Source: an uncultured Bacteroides sp. (GTDB lineage: Bacteria > Bacteroidota > Bacteroidia > Bacteroidales > Bacteroidaceae). From it: a DNA stretch of 64,000 bases. Below are positions 35,125 through 44,340 of this stretch, piece after piece (the first letter of the stretch is position 1; each line of letters opens with the position of its first letter). The stretch spans positions 1 to 64,000 of the forward strand of contig CALUOT010000007.1 in the NCBI GenBank assembly GCA_944322355.1, in the 5' to 3' direction. A model generated the notes under the pieces. It worked only from the letters and a program-made list of their open reading frames with translations, had not been told where the DNA came from and did not search any database. A program made the translations under genes and the position numbers.

Positions 35125-35200
35125 ACATTTAATGGGACGACGCGGCACATTTAAAGAAACAGTCCGGCACATTTAAAGAAACGGGCAGGCACATTAAATG
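35125..35200. repeat. 22-bp phased array, word ACATTTAA
   Basis: ACATTTAA (last copy ACATTAAA) begins at 35125, 35147, 35169 and 35191, three steps of exactly 22 bp. Units 2 and 3 are nearly identical (ACATTTAAAGAAAC shared, then a GGC end). It lies between the convergent YbjQ-like and HTH genes, just after the YbjQ terminator. Confidence 0.85.
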
Positions 35201-35212
35201 TAAAAAGGAACC

Positions 35213-36106
35213 TCATCCCTTAAAAAGGTTCAGCATATTCTTTTCCAATTGCAATTCCTTAATATTCCTGTCCGGCGACACCAGCATCAGGCTCTTAATG
35301 ACATCACCCGGCTCGCAGGTATAATCATAGTAAGCACGCTGTTCCTCCGTTAGCTGTTCCTTGGGTATAACCTCCGTACGCATTTCGCCAAACTCTTCCA
35401 AAGGAATCTCGTCACCTTGTCGCACAAAGAGAACACGGCGGGCAATGGGGTTGCGGTTGTAATCATGTGTCAGGTAAATCCCTTTTAAATAATTGGGATA
35501 TTCGATGATGGGCAGTTGCAGATAGACCACCTTCAAGGCCAGTTGCAGGCGTTTCTGCTCGTTAAACATCAGATAACCGATTTGAAAAGGCGAGAACAGG
35601 CCGACTCCCGCATAATAGTCGCCCGACATGCTTTGCGAATAAACTTTGGGGATAGTATCCCCATCATTGATGGAAGAAATAAGATAAGGCTCCACTTTCA
35701 ACCCGTCGGAAAAAGACGAAGAACTGTATGCCAGATAGAGTCCGGTGTACACCCCCGCATTGGGCAGGTATTTCATAGCTTCCTTTTCGATGTCGTCCAA
35801 GAAGGGACGCCCTGTATTCTTGCTCGGCTGCCGAGGCTCGATGTGGCTCACTTTATCATAAAGATCATCCAAGCAACCCAGCAATTTCCGTTTGGAAACA
35901 TTATTCACTTGTTGCAAAGCCTTGTCCAGCGCCTTGTCATCTTCTTCGCCGGCCGAAAGCAGATTGATGTACATGGGTAGCACTGTTGAATAGAGAGAAG
36001 AAAGCACGCTCGAAGCGATGTCGGTTTCTTCTGCAATGTCTTTCATGCGGACGCCCGAATCACGCAGTTTCTTCAGGCGTTCGTAGAGGGATATGAGTTT
36101 TTCCAT
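35213..36106 (-). CDS. helix-turn-helix protein of unknown function
   Basis: The start at 36106 (MEKLISLYERLKKLRDSG) was preferred since the upstream extension is not protein-like. Residues 1-45 form an XRE-like helix-turn-helix (VRMKDIAEETDIASSVLSSL). The remaining ~250 residues are a mixed domain with no recognised fold; LQLALKVVYLQLPIIEYP and VLFVRQGDEIPLEEFGE are among its more ordered parts. A regulator with a ligand-sensing domain is a reasonable guess. It is divergent from the decaying DUF5690-etf-porin operon and could have controlled it (inference). Confidence 0.65.
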   Translation of the reverse strand: MEKLISLYERLKKLRDSGVRMKDIAEETDIASSVLSSLYSTVLPMYINLLSAGEEDDKALDKALQQVNNVSKRKLLGCLDDLYDKVSHIEPRQPSKNTGRPFLDDIEKEAMKYLPNAGVYTGLYLAYSSSSFSDGLKVEPYLISSINDGDTIPKVYSQSMSGDYYAGVGLFSPFQIGYLMFNEQKRLQLALKVVYLQLPIIEYPNYLKGIYLTHDYNRNPIARRVLFVRQGDEIPLEEFGEMRTEVIPKEQLTEEQRAYYDYTCEPGDVIKSLMLVSPDRNIKELQLEKNMLNLFKG

Positions 36107-36290
36107 TCTGATGATTGTTGATGTTAAGCCGGGGGCAAAAATACGCAACCTTTGTTACATAGATATTTCATTTATTGCATTCTTGTGACATTGTTTTAAT
36201 ATAAATATTTCATAATTATTCATAATTATTACAGGATTTGCGGAATCTATAATACATGATAAATTAATTTTTTAAGCCACCGGACCGAAG

Positions 36291-36298
36291 TAGTTTTG
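36291..36298 (+). promoter_or_regulatory. -7 promoter element of the DUF5690-etf operon
   Basis: TAGTTTTG fits TAnnTTTG; a T-run (36268-36272) is a weak -33. The predicted start is near 36305, with a leader of about 47 nt. Confidence 0.5.
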
Positions 36299-36351
36299 CT
36301 GCGGAAAAATCAAAATAACTCCATCGAAATAAACGAATTAAATCATTATAA

Positions 36352-37425
36352 ATGGAACAGATTGCTAAAAACAAACGACTCTCCGAGTTACTATTAATTC
36401 TTTGGGCAGGTGGTGCCGCCTTGCTTTCTTATTCCTTAGTCTATGCGTTGCGTAAGCCCTACACGGCAGCTTCGTTCGAAGGACTTACGTTCTTCGGCAG
36501 CGATTACAAAGTGGCCGTAACCACCATCCAGATTTTAGGTTATGTCATAGCCAAGTTCTTCGGAATTAAAATCATTTCGGAACTCAAGCGGGAAAACCGC
36601 TTCCGCTTCTTTGCAGGTTCAGCCGTGTTGGCCGAACTAGCATTGGTCGGTTTCGGACTGCTGGATGCTCCTTATAATGTAATAGCCATGTTTGTCAACG
36701 GTCTGTCCTTAGGTTGCATGTGGGGAGTGATCTTCAGCTTCATCGAAGGACGCAAGGTGACGGACATCTTAGCCAGCCTGTTGGGAGTAAGCATGGTGTT
36801 CAGTTCCGGTGTAGCCAAAAGTTTCGGTTTGTTTGCCATGAACGATTTGCACATCGATGCTTTCTGGATGCCGGCTGTCATTGGTGGATTCGCTTTGCCA
36901 CTATTGGTTTTGATGGGCTATTTGCTGAAACGCCTTCCCCACCCCACGGCCGAAGATATTGCGTTGCGCAACGAACGTGTCACTCTGGATGCCCAAGGCC
37001 GCAAAGCCCTTTTCCTGAAGTATGCCCCCATCCTCTCGCTTTTGTTCATAGGTAACTTCATGCTTCTTGTCCTGCGCGACATCAAAGAAGATTTCCTGGT
37101 CAACATACTCGACATGAGCGGACAGTCGTCATGGCTTTTTGCCCGTATCGACACCATCGTAACGCTCATCATCTTGGGCTTGTTCACGCTGTTCATCTTC
37201 TTCCGCAGCAACATTAAGGCCTTGCTCACGTTGATGATGCTGGTCATTGCCGGCGCCGTAGGTGCCTTGTGTACCGTATGTTTCAGTATAGCTGCCGTCT
37301 TGATTTACAAGAAGTACAAAGCTACTTTCGGAACAACTTCCACAGGACAAACCACGTACCTGACCATGCAATACCATCCGGTTTACAATCAGACAGGATT
37401 GAACTGCGAGAACAACTGCCAATAA
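36352..37425 (+). CDS. DUF5690 MFS-like membrane protein, probably internally deleted
   Basis: The 357-residue hydrophobic protein begins LSELLLILWAGGAALLSYSL and has LRKPYTAASFEGLTFFG, marks of Bacteroidota DUF5690 proteins, which resemble MFS transporters. Ten or fewer membrane helices remain. After LVIAGAVGALCTVCF the sequence jumps to SIAAVLIYKKYKATFG, which looks like the usual last helix and tail, so a middle-to-late part is probably missing (inference). The frame then runs on as TMQYHPVYNQTGLNCENNCQ, likely the intergenic or start region of the next gene. It is the first gene of the decaying operon. Confidence 0.65.
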   Translation: MEQIAKNKRLSELLLILWAGGAALLSYSLVYALRKPYTAASFEGLTFFGSDYKVAVTTIQILGYVIAKFFGIKIISELKRENRFRFFAGSAVLAELALVGFGLLDAPYNVIAMFVNGLSLGCMWGVIFSFIEGRKVTDILASLLGVSMVFSSGVAKSFGLFAMNDLHIDAFWMPAVIGGFALPLLVLMGYLLKRLPHPTAEDIALRNERVTLDAQGRKALFLKYAPILSLLFIGNFMLLVLRDIKEDFLVNILDMSGQSSWLFARIDTIVTLIILGLFTLFIFFRSNIKALLTLMMLVIAGAVGALCTVCFSIAAVLIYKKYKATFGTTSTGQTTYLTMQYHPVYNQTGLNCENNCQ

Positions 37426-38620
37426 GAACGGAAGCACGGCGCCTGCCACAGCCTGGCAACTTGCCAAGCGCAAAGCAGGACGCATTCTCCTGCTGGACGG
37501 AAATGAAATAGCTTCGCAAGCCTCATCACGGGCGGCCTGCTTGCTGACAAGGGCACGTACCAAACCCGCCCTGATGGAACTGGTGCAGGAAACCTACGAT
37601 TGCATTGATGAAATAGAAGCCCTCTTAGGGGAATCGCTCGGCCTGCAAACTTGTGGAAGCATCACCATCGCTTCCTCCGAAGCCTCGCTCAAGGAAGTGG
37701 AAGCCTTGGAAGAAGCAGCCAACCGCTTCGGTATCCCTAACGAACGCATCGGCCGGGAGCGTACCGCCCAACTCTTGCCCTGGATAGACACCGAGGCCGT
37801 GGACGTATCCCTCTACATGCCCACCGACGCATTCATAGACTCAGCCCTGCTCTGCTCAGGTTATGCCAAAGCAGCCGCTCGCTTAGGTGTAGAACTTCGT
37901 CCGAACTGCAAGGTAGCTTCCCTGATGACCGAAGGAGACCGTATATGTGGCGTGGAACTGACAAACGGTACCCGGCTTACCGCTCCCGTAGTAGTCAACG
38001 CCGCCGGTGCATGGGCCAATCTGTTGATGCGTCCTTTACACGTAGGGTTGCCTTTTACCCCCGTGCGCAGCCATTTCTGGATTACGGCCATCGACCGTGA
38101 GCGTTTCCCGGCCAATCATCCGTTTACCGTGATACCCGATGCCCGTGCTTTCACCCGTTCGGACGTGGGAGCCCTCATCATCGGCCTGCGCGAAAGCCAT
38201 TGCCAACCTTTCGATCCGTCTACCTTGACGAACAAGTTGGAAGATTTCGATTTCCGCAAGGAAGCCGAATGGACCGTGCTGGATGAATGCGCCCCTCTGC
38301 TGAAACGTTATCTGCACGACATCGATGACTTGCCCATCGCCCACTACATGGCCGGTCCTTCGTGCTACGTGCCCGACGCCAAGTTTATCATCGGCCCTGT
38401 CCGGGCATGGAAAGGCTTGTTCACCGTAACAGGATGTTGCGGTGGAGGGGTAGCCGCCGGGGGAGGTATGGGACGCCTGGCGGCAGAACTCATCATGGGC
38501 GAAACCCCGTTCGTAGACCCCGCCTTGTTTGCCCCGGAACGGTTTGGAGAAGTAGACCCGTTCTCCGAAGCTTTCCAGCAACGTTGTGCCGACGCGCGTT
38601 CCAACAAGAAAGGCGGATAA
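37403..38620 (+). pseudogene. N-terminally damaged FAD-dependent oxidoreductase (DAO family)
   Basis: The frame is open only from 37403, after an in-frame TGA at 37400. It encodes STAPATAWQLAKRKAGRILL, LLDGNEIASQASSRAACLLT and then the whole body of a glycine/D-amino-acid-oxidase-like flavoenzyme. The C-terminal FAD site is present (FTVTGCCGGGVAAGGGMGRL). The N-terminal Rossmann motif that should precede it (GxGxxG in front of TAWQLA) is missing or scrambled. The first possible initiator in this frame is a TTG at 37541, inside the domain. Without the dinucleotide fold FAD binding should fail. Family members pass electrons to ETF, which is encoded next. Confidence 0.75.
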
Positions 38621-38666
38621 GCTACTCCGTATGAAACAATATTACCCGAACTAACTATTAACTACA

Positions 38667-39554
38667 ATGAACCGATATATTGTATTCTTAAAACAAGTAC
38701 CACAGTCCACTCACGTGGAAATAGACCCGGTAACCCAGACGCTGAAGCGTTCTTCTGCACTGAGTCAAACCAATCCCGATGACCTTTATGCCCTGCAAGC
38801 TGCCCTCGACCTGAAGCGTACCACGCAGGCCGAAGTCGTGGCAGTCAGCATGGGACCGGCTTCGGCAGAAACCGTGCTGCGCGAAGCTTTACAACGCGGA
38901 GCCGACCGCGCCATCCTCGTCTCCTCACCGGCCTTTGCCGGAAGCGATACCTGGTGTACCAGCCTGACACTGGCTGCCGCCGTACGCAAGATAGGAACCT
39001 ACAACCTGCTGTTCTTCGGGCGCATGGCTATTGATGGCGACACGGCACAAGTGGGTCCCGAAGTCGCAGGACAGTTGGACATCCCGCAAATAACGAACCT
39101 CATCACCATAGAGAAGCAGGATGAAGCAGGACTGCACGTGCGCCGTATGGCCGGTCGCATGCAACAAAGCCTCATCGTGCAACTGCCCTGCGCCATCATG
39201 GTCAGTCGCGAAAACGGTTCCTTGGCCTGCCCTACCCTGTCGGGCTGGCGACGGGCCCAACAGCAAACCATCATCCGCTGGGACGAGCACGACCTGAGCA
39301 TCGAGCCCTCTACCGTAGGTCTGCATGCCTCCCCTACGCAAGTTGCATCGACCACCGTACCTCAACACACGAAAGACATCCGGTGGATAACCCAAGGGAG
39401 TGAGCTCACTGCCCTGTTACATACTATTCTTCAACCTCAACCCACACACGCTTATGAATTCAACACCCTCTTTTGCCCTGCAAGTTCAAAAAGACCGTTG
39501 CACCGGATGCGGACTCTGTGCCGACACGTGTGCCTACAACGCCATTCATGTTGA
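38667..39554 (+). CDS. etfB: electron transfer flavoprotein subunit beta, 3' end altered
   Basis: EtfB binds AMP and, with EtfA, carries electrons from flavin dehydrogenases. The N-terminus YIVFLKQVPQSTHVEIDPVT, the PDDLYALQAALDLK helix and RMAIDGDTAQVGPEVAGQL motif are normal. The family would end around residue 262 (TILQPQPTHA). Here the frame continues 33 residues through the etfA start (overlap of 100 bp), probably because a one-base change shifted the stop: the bases TATGA at this point would give the usual overlapping stop and start in the neighbouring frame. It may still fold. Confidence 0.8.
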   Translation: MNRYIVFLKQVPQSTHVEIDPVTQTLKRSSALSQTNPDDLYALQAALDLKRTTQAEVVAVSMGPASAETVLREALQRGADRAILVSSPAFAGSDTWCTSLTLAAAVRKIGTYNLLFFGRMAIDGDTAQVGPEVAGQLDIPQITNLITIEKQDEAGLHVRRMAGRMQQSLIVQLPCAIMVSRENGSLACPTLSGWRRAQQQTIIRWDEHDLSIEPSTVGLHASPTQVASTTVPQHTKDIRWITQGSELTALLHTILQPQPTHAYEFNTLFCPASSKRPLHRMRTLCRHVCLQRHSC

Positions 39555-40526
39555 AACCTATCCGGAGATAGACCCTTACGCCTGCCGCCTTTGCGGAAGT
39601 TGTGTACAGGCATGTCCGGCAGAAGCCTTGGTCATGGATATCCCCACTCCTCAATTGGTCGACACTACCCGTCCTGCCTCCCAAGGGATCTGGGTCTTGG
39701 CCGAAGTAGAAGATAACGCCCTTGCCACCGTGACCTGCGAATTGTTAGGAAAGGCGGTAGAACTTTCTGCCTCATTGAAACAGAAAGTAGAAGCCGTGCT
39801 GATAGGCCATCAAGTGAACGAAGTAATCCCGCAGTTAATAGCCCATGGAGCCCAACGGGTGCATCTGATAGATGCGGAACCGTTCGCTTCGTTCATCGAA
39901 GAAAACTATGCCCGCGCTGTAGTCGAACTGGTCAAACAACATCATCCTGACATCCTGTTGGTAGGCGCGACTCCCCGTGGTCGCGGACTCTCGGCACGTA
40001 TTGCCGCCCGCAAATGGCTTCCGTCCGTCCGGGCATCATGAAGGCCTTACCTGCCGATGAATCGCTTACGGGAGAAATCATACGACACGACTTCTCCGGG
40101 TTCTGTCCCGATACCCGTATCCGCCTCATCCGTGAAGTTCTGGAAGAAGCTACCGGCGATTCGTTAGGAAACAGCCGAATCATCATCGGAGTGGGACGCG
40201 GTGTCAAGACTCCTGCCCTTGTTGAACGCATCCGGAGGTGGGCTGCACAGATAGGAGCCGTAGTAGCCGGTTCGCGGGCTGCGGTAGAAGCCGGCCTGAT
40301 TGAAGCCCATAAACAAGTGGGACAAACCGGACACACCATTGCCCCCGATCTCTATGTAGCTATCGGCATCAGTGGACAAATCCAACACACGGCAGCTATC
40401 ACCGGTGCTAAAAAAATCATTGCCATCAACCCGGATTGCAACGCCCCCATCTTCCATGTGGCCGACTATGGTTGGGTGACCACCACCGAAGAAGCTCTTT
40501 CTCAACTGACTGGCGAAGCGATATGA
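39454..40526 (+). pseudogene. etfA: ferredoxin-fused electron transfer flavoprotein subunit alpha, frameshifted and deleted
   Basis: From the ATG at 39454 an N-terminal 2x[4Fe-4S] domain (DRCTGCGLCADTCAYNAI and CRLCGSCVQACPAEAL) is fused to the EtfA alpha/beta domain (GIWVLAEVEDN onward). At GRGLSARIAARK the frame is lost; about 35 residues normally found here (the TGLTADC-type strand and the RPAFGGN region) are missing. The FAD domain resumes in another frame from ASVRPGIMKALPAD and ends DYGWVTTTEEALSQL. FAD-binding residues SRIIIGVGRGVK and GISGQIQHTAAI remain. The stop overlaps the porin ATG (ATGA), as in an intact operon. Confidence 0.85.
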
Positions 40527-41683
40527 GACGACACATGCTAACTTTCCTGTCCATCTTCCTATGTATAGGGATGGCAGGAAACGCCCAAGACCAGCTGAAA
40601 GTAAAATTCCGTTCGCGTGCCTTGCTCGACGCCACGGTGTCGGGCTATGGCAAAGAGAGTGTACAGGGATACTACAGGGTGGAAGACTTCCGTGTAGGCT
40701 TCAAAGCCAACTACAAAGCCTTCGAGCTGAAAGCCGACATCGGCCTGGGTGGCGGGAAAGTGGCCATAAAAGACCTATTGCTGAATTATCATTTCAAGAA
40801 TAGTGTATTGGCATTGGGCAACAGCTACGAACCTTTCTCACTCGATATGCTCATCAGCACGGCCGACCTTCGTTTTCATCAGTCAGCTGCTTCCGTATTA
40901 GCCTTTACCGACAGCCGCAAACTGGGTGCCACTTACCACTACTACACACCCAACTGGTATCTGGCCACGGGCATCTATACGCACAACGACATCAACAAGA
41001 TCGGGGGCGACGAACAAAAAAATGCTTTTGTCTCTACTTCGCGTGCCGTATGGCGCAAACAAGCTCCCGCAAACCGACTTATTCACGTGGGTGGTGCTTT
41101 CTCTGTCCGTACCCAACAAGTTAACACCGAAGGAGAAGCATCGGGTACCATTGATAGCGAAGGAGTGACTTCCATGTTTCCTGCATCGCTCCTTCATGCC
41201 ACCATCAACGGAGTAGGAAGCGAACTAAAAGCCGTAGCCGAAATGCTTTATACCGCTCCCCGCTGGATGATACAGGCTGAATACTACTATGACCAATTGA
41301 ATCGTACCGAAAGCCGAAAAGCCTATCGCTCACACGGAGGCTACGTGCAAGGTGGATTTCTGCTGATGGGACGCGGCTTTGCTTACGACTCCATGTATGC
41401 CATCCCCGGCCGTCCCGTTACCCCAATGGCACTGGAACTGGTAGCCCGTTTCAACTATACGGATATGAACGACTCCCGAACCGACATCTTCGGAGGCGAA
41501 GAAAAAGACCTTTCCATCGGGCTAAACTTCTACCTGAATCAATATCTCGGCGTGAAACTCAACGGAAGTTACGTATGGGTGGGCGAACATTGTGATAATT
41601 TCTATCAGGACAACTTTTCCTGGCACAGGTCCGCATCCAGTATATTTTTTAATCAAAGGATTACACGTCCTTACTTATCATAA
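40523..41683 (+). pseudogene. OprO/OprP-like outer-membrane porin with a frameshifted C-terminus
   Basis: The ATG at 40523 (MRRHMLTFLSIFLCIGMAGNA, a signal peptide) is followed by ~360 residues typical of phosphate-selective-porin-like beta-barrels. Near 41614 a run of T has lost (or gained) one base. In the neighbouring frame the sequence would end FLAQVRIQYIF and a TAA at 41650-41652, a textbook beta-barrel end with terminal Phe. In the actual frame it reads on as SWHRSASSIFFNQRITRPYL and overlaps the WYL gene. Loss of the terminal beta-signal should prevent outer-membrane insertion. Confidence 0.75.
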
Positions 41684-42609
41684 TATTGTAACATTTTTTG
41701 AGCCAATCTGCGCATTTCCTTACGTACTGATTCGGGTTTCAACACTTCCAACTGGTCGCCTTGAGCAAGTACCAGTTGGTAGAAGTCGAAAGTTGGCTTC
41801 AAGTGGTATTCAAAAAGAACCGATTCGTCATCACTTTCCATCTCACGTTGTGACTCATGCAGGGGCAGGGTACGCAAATAATCTGCAAAGCCACCGTATG
41901 CCCGAAGAACAATCTGTTGAATGGATTCGCCAGAAGTGATTACACCACAACAACCTTCAAAATAACGGTTTACGTCGAAGTTCTTCTTCATCTTGAACGT
42001 CTTGTCCGTATCTCGAATGTCTGAAATGCGGTCAAGGGCATATACACGATATACGTCACTCGGCTTTCTGCCTTTCCCTTTGTTCTTTTCGGAGTAATAC
42101 GGACTGCGAGCCACCACATACCAACGACGTCTCACTACTTTCAGACAGTAAGGTTCTATGTCAAATGTACTGGGCTCCGGTTTCCCGAATCCCTGATGCG
42201 TTATGTTCAGCACACGGTTATTGCGCATCGCTTCCGCAATGCGTGTCAGCCATGTCTGTCCCGAAGGAATTTCCTCAAAGATAATCCGGTCCTCCAGTTT
42301 ATTGTCCGCTTGTATCTGGTTCAGCGTGGCGTATGAACTGATGAGCCAACTGCGCAGATTGTTGCCTTCGATACGTTCCGGCTCATCAATGTAATAGTAA
42401 TAACCGTTTTTCCGGTCACAATCTATATATACATCGAAGATGTCTTTGATGGCTTTCTTATGGTTATGAAAAGTCTTCAAAGGCAATTCCTCGCCATAGC
42501 TCAGTCCGCTTTCCTGCCAAAGTTTGTCGATTTCCTCAAACGTCAGCCGTTTGTATCTGAGCAGGATGTCCATCAGCCATACATACCGTCCAAAAAGATT
42601 TGCTGCCAT
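41671..42609 (-). CDS. WYL-domain transcriptional regulator
   Basis: The 312-residue protein has an N-terminal winged-helix region (residues 1-75, with LKTFHNHKKAIKDIFD) and a WYL domain from about 120 (FDIEPYCLKVVRRRWYVVAR). A C-terminal WCX-like extension follows, ending LRTLPLHESQRE and FDFYQLVLAQGDQLEVL. WYL domains sense nucleic acid or nucleotide ligands and often control defence or repair genes. It is divergent from rtcB, and a 20-bp inverted repeat lies between their start codons, so control of rtcB and of itself is likely (inference). Confidence 0.88.
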   Translation of the reverse strand: MAANLFGRYVWLMDILLRYKRLTFEEIDKLWQESGLSYGEELPLKTFHNHKKAIKDIFDVYIDCDRKNGYYYYIDEPERIEGNNLRSWLISSYATLNQIQADNKLEDRIIFEEIPSGQTWLTRIAEAMRNNRVLNITHQGFGKPEPSTFDIEPYCLKVVRRRWYVVARSPYYSEKNKGKGRKPSDVYRVYALDRISDIRDTDKTFKMKKNFDVNRYFEGCCGVITSGESIQQIVLRAYGGFADYLRTLPLHESQREMESDDESVLFEYHLKPTFDFYQLVLAQGDQLEVLKPESVRKEMRRLAQKMLQYYDK

Positions 42610-42635
42610 ATTCCTATCATTTAATGGTTATGCCA

Positions 42636-42643
42636 CAAAGTTA
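42636..42643 (-). promoter_or_regulatory. -7 promoter element of the WYL regulator gene
   Basis: TAACTTTG on the minus strand fits TAnnTTTG. A TTTG lies 15 bp upstream (42662-42659) inside the left arm of the inverted repeat. Confidence 0.55.
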
Positions 42644-42654
42644 CACATTCTGTT

Positions 42655-42727
42655 GAGCCAAATCGTGGCACAACTTCTCTTTTTTCTCTTAGTTGCATTT
42701 TTCTTATGTTGTGCTTCCATTTGGCAC
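42655..42727. promoter_or_regulatory. inverted-repeat operator candidate between the WYL gene and rtcB
   Basis: The left arm GAGCCAAATCGTGGCACAAC (42655-42674) and the reverse complement of the right arm (42708-42727) match at 15 of 20 positions, sharing GCCAAAT and GCACAAC blocks. Each arm covers the upstream part of one of the two divergent promoters. Confidence 0.6.
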
Positions 42728-42738
42728 ATGTCTGTTTC

Positions 42739-42746
42739 TATCTTTG
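42739..42746 (+). promoter_or_regulatory. -7 promoter element of rtcB
   Basis: TATCTTTG fits TAnnTTTG; TTTG at 42720-42723, 15 bp upstream, mirrors the arrangement on the WYL side. The predicted leader is about 22 nt. Confidence 0.55.
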
Positions 42747-42775
42747 CCCCTGCTAATCATCAACAAGTACGAACA

Positions 42776-44041
42776 ATGAGAACCATTCAGAACCACGATG
42801 TGAAAATATTCACAGACAACATCGAGACTACTGCCATCGAACAGATAGAGCGGTTGCTAACCATCCCTGTATTCAGTAATTGCAAAATCCGCATCATGCC
42901 CGATGTACATGCCGGAGCCGGATGTGTCATCGGCTTTACGGGCAACTTGGGTGACAAGGTTATCCCCAACATCGTAGGCGTAGATATCGGCTGCGGCATC
43001 CTGGTACAGCCGTTTGCCTGCATGAAAGAGATTGATTACCATGCTTTGAACGAGTTCATCTTACACCACATCCCTTCCGGGCGCAATTATCGGGACAATC
43101 AGTATGTTCCGCTTCCACAAAAATACATGGATGCCTACCGCGAGAGCAAAGACCTCATCAAGCAACTGTATAGCTATCGGGAACTAAAAGAAACGAAACG
43201 CCTCAACCTCTCCATCGGTTCCTTGGGAGGGGGCAACCACTTCATCGAACTGGACAAGGATGAAAGCGGCTTATATTATTTAGTGGTACACACCGGAAGC
43301 CGTAACCTGGGTAAGCAAGTGGCACAAATTTATCAGAAATTGGCCGTAAAGTGTCAATCCGGCTGGGCGGAACTGATGGAAGAACAGAACCGATTGATTG
43401 CGGAATACAAACAAGCCGGACGAAAAGACGAGTTGCAGGACGTCATCCGCGAACTGCACAATTCGTTCAAGATGCGCAAACCTGCCATACCGACTGATTT
43501 ATCTTACCTGGAAGGCAGCTATCGGGAAGACTACCTGCACGATATGCGTCTTTGCCAACAATGGGCGAAGATAAACCGCCGCATGATTACGGGACTCATC
43601 ATGGATTACCTGATTACGCAGGGAGTAACCGAAAGACAAGACACCGGACTCCAATTTGAAAGTGTCCACAATTACATCGGCGATGATAACCTCATTCGCA
43701 AGGGAGCCATCTCTGCCCGGGCCGGAGAGAAATGCATCATCCCGTTGAACATGCGCGACGGTTCCCTCATCTGCATTGGCAAGGGCAATGAAGATTGGAA
43801 CTGTTCAGCTCCACATGGAGCGGGGCGCATCATGAGCCGAAGTCAAGCTTTCCAACAAATCAGCATGGATGACTATCGCCAATCAATGAACGGGATTTAC
43901 AGTGAAAGCCTTTCGGAAGAAACCAAGGACGAATCGCCGATGGTATATAAGCCCAAGGACGAAATCATCCGAAACATCGGGGACACGGTGTCGGTAGTGA
44001 ATGTGATTAAACCGGTGTATAACTTTAAGGCGGCGGAGTAA
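42776..44041 (+). CDS. rtcB: RtcB family RNA ligase
   Basis: RtcB ligates 2',3'-cyclic phosphate or 3'-phosphate RNA ends to 5'-OH ends using GTP and Mn. The start at 42776 follows the promoter; upstream in-frame codons lie in the operator region. The 421-residue protein has the metal-binding RIMPDVHAGAGCVIGFTG, GVDIGCGI, HTGSRNLGKQVA and the histidine nucleophile region SAPHGAGRIMSRSQA. It is full length without lesions. In other bacteria rtcB is coupled to an RNA-damage sensor; here a WYL regulator takes that place, and a structured RNA follows 70 bp downstream. Confidence 0.93.
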   Translation: MRTIQNHDVKIFTDNIETTAIEQIERLLTIPVFSNCKIRIMPDVHAGAGCVIGFTGNLGDKVIPNIVGVDIGCGILVQPFACMKEIDYHALNEFILHHIPSGRNYRDNQYVPLPQKYMDAYRESKDLIKQLYSYRELKETKRLNLSIGSLGGGNHFIELDKDESGLYYLVVHTGSRNLGKQVAQIYQKLAVKCQSGWAELMEEQNRLIAEYKQAGRKDELQDVIRELHNSFKMRKPAIPTDLSYLEGSYREDYLHDMRLCQQWAKINRRMITGLIMDYLITQGVTERQDTGLQFESVHNYIGDDNLIRKGAISARAGEKCIIPLNMRDGSLICIGKGNEDWNCSAPHGAGRIMSRSQAFQQISMDDYRQSMNGIYSESLSEETKDESPMVYKPKDEIIRNIGDTVSVVNVIKPVYNFKAAE

Positions 44042-44075
44042 AGCAAAGCGGTTTACGATATTGTCTCTAATTTAT

Positions 44076-44105
44076 TTTGCAGTTCAAAAATGTTTTGTAA
44101 CTTTG
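44076..44105 (+). promoter_or_regulatory. promoter of the structured RNA
   Basis: TTTG at 44076-44079 and TAACTTTG at 44098-44105 are 18 bp apart, one of the best primary promoters in the window. The predicted start is near 44112. Confidence 0.75.
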
Positions 44106-44111
44106 AGGCGT

Positions 44112-44340
44112 TACAAAAAGCTAACGAGCAAAAGATAGATAAAAGACATATTGCAAAACTAGTAGACGATTATTCGATTCGCTTAAATTCTGGTACAATT
44201 TGAAATGAAATCAAGAATAATAAGTCTAAGCATAGTTTGCACCCTTCCAAGGGCGCAGACCGCTTTTACTTATTCTGATTTCAGGTTTACCAGAGCCTAA
44301 GCGAATGGATAGGGAGAAAGAGGGGCTGTGTCCTTTTTTG
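44112..44340 (+). ncRNA. structured non-coding RNA of unknown class
   Basis: No reading frame fills this segment. A long imperfect hairpin is built from ATTCGCTTA/TAAGCGAAT (44177-44185 with 44298-44306), CTGGTA/TACCAG, a 11-by-4 internal bubble, then GAAATCA/TGATTTC, AATAAGT/ACTTATT and an apical CCCT/AGGG stem-loop. It is preceded by ~65 weakly structured nucleotides. A terminator hairpin (AAAGAGG/CCTTTTT, then T) ends it near 44340. The long rod with an internal bubble recalls 6S RNA, but the 5' extension is unusual. Proximity to rtcB also allows a Y-RNA-like or ligase-substrate role. Class is not assigned. Confidence 0.7.

Noticed and set aside
44112..44340. retron msr-msd
   Set aside because: No reverse transcriptase gene is present near the structured RNA.
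44112..44340. tmRNA or RNase P RNA
   Set aside because: No tRNA-like end, tag frame or recognisable RNase P core was seen, and it is shorter than usual for RNase P.
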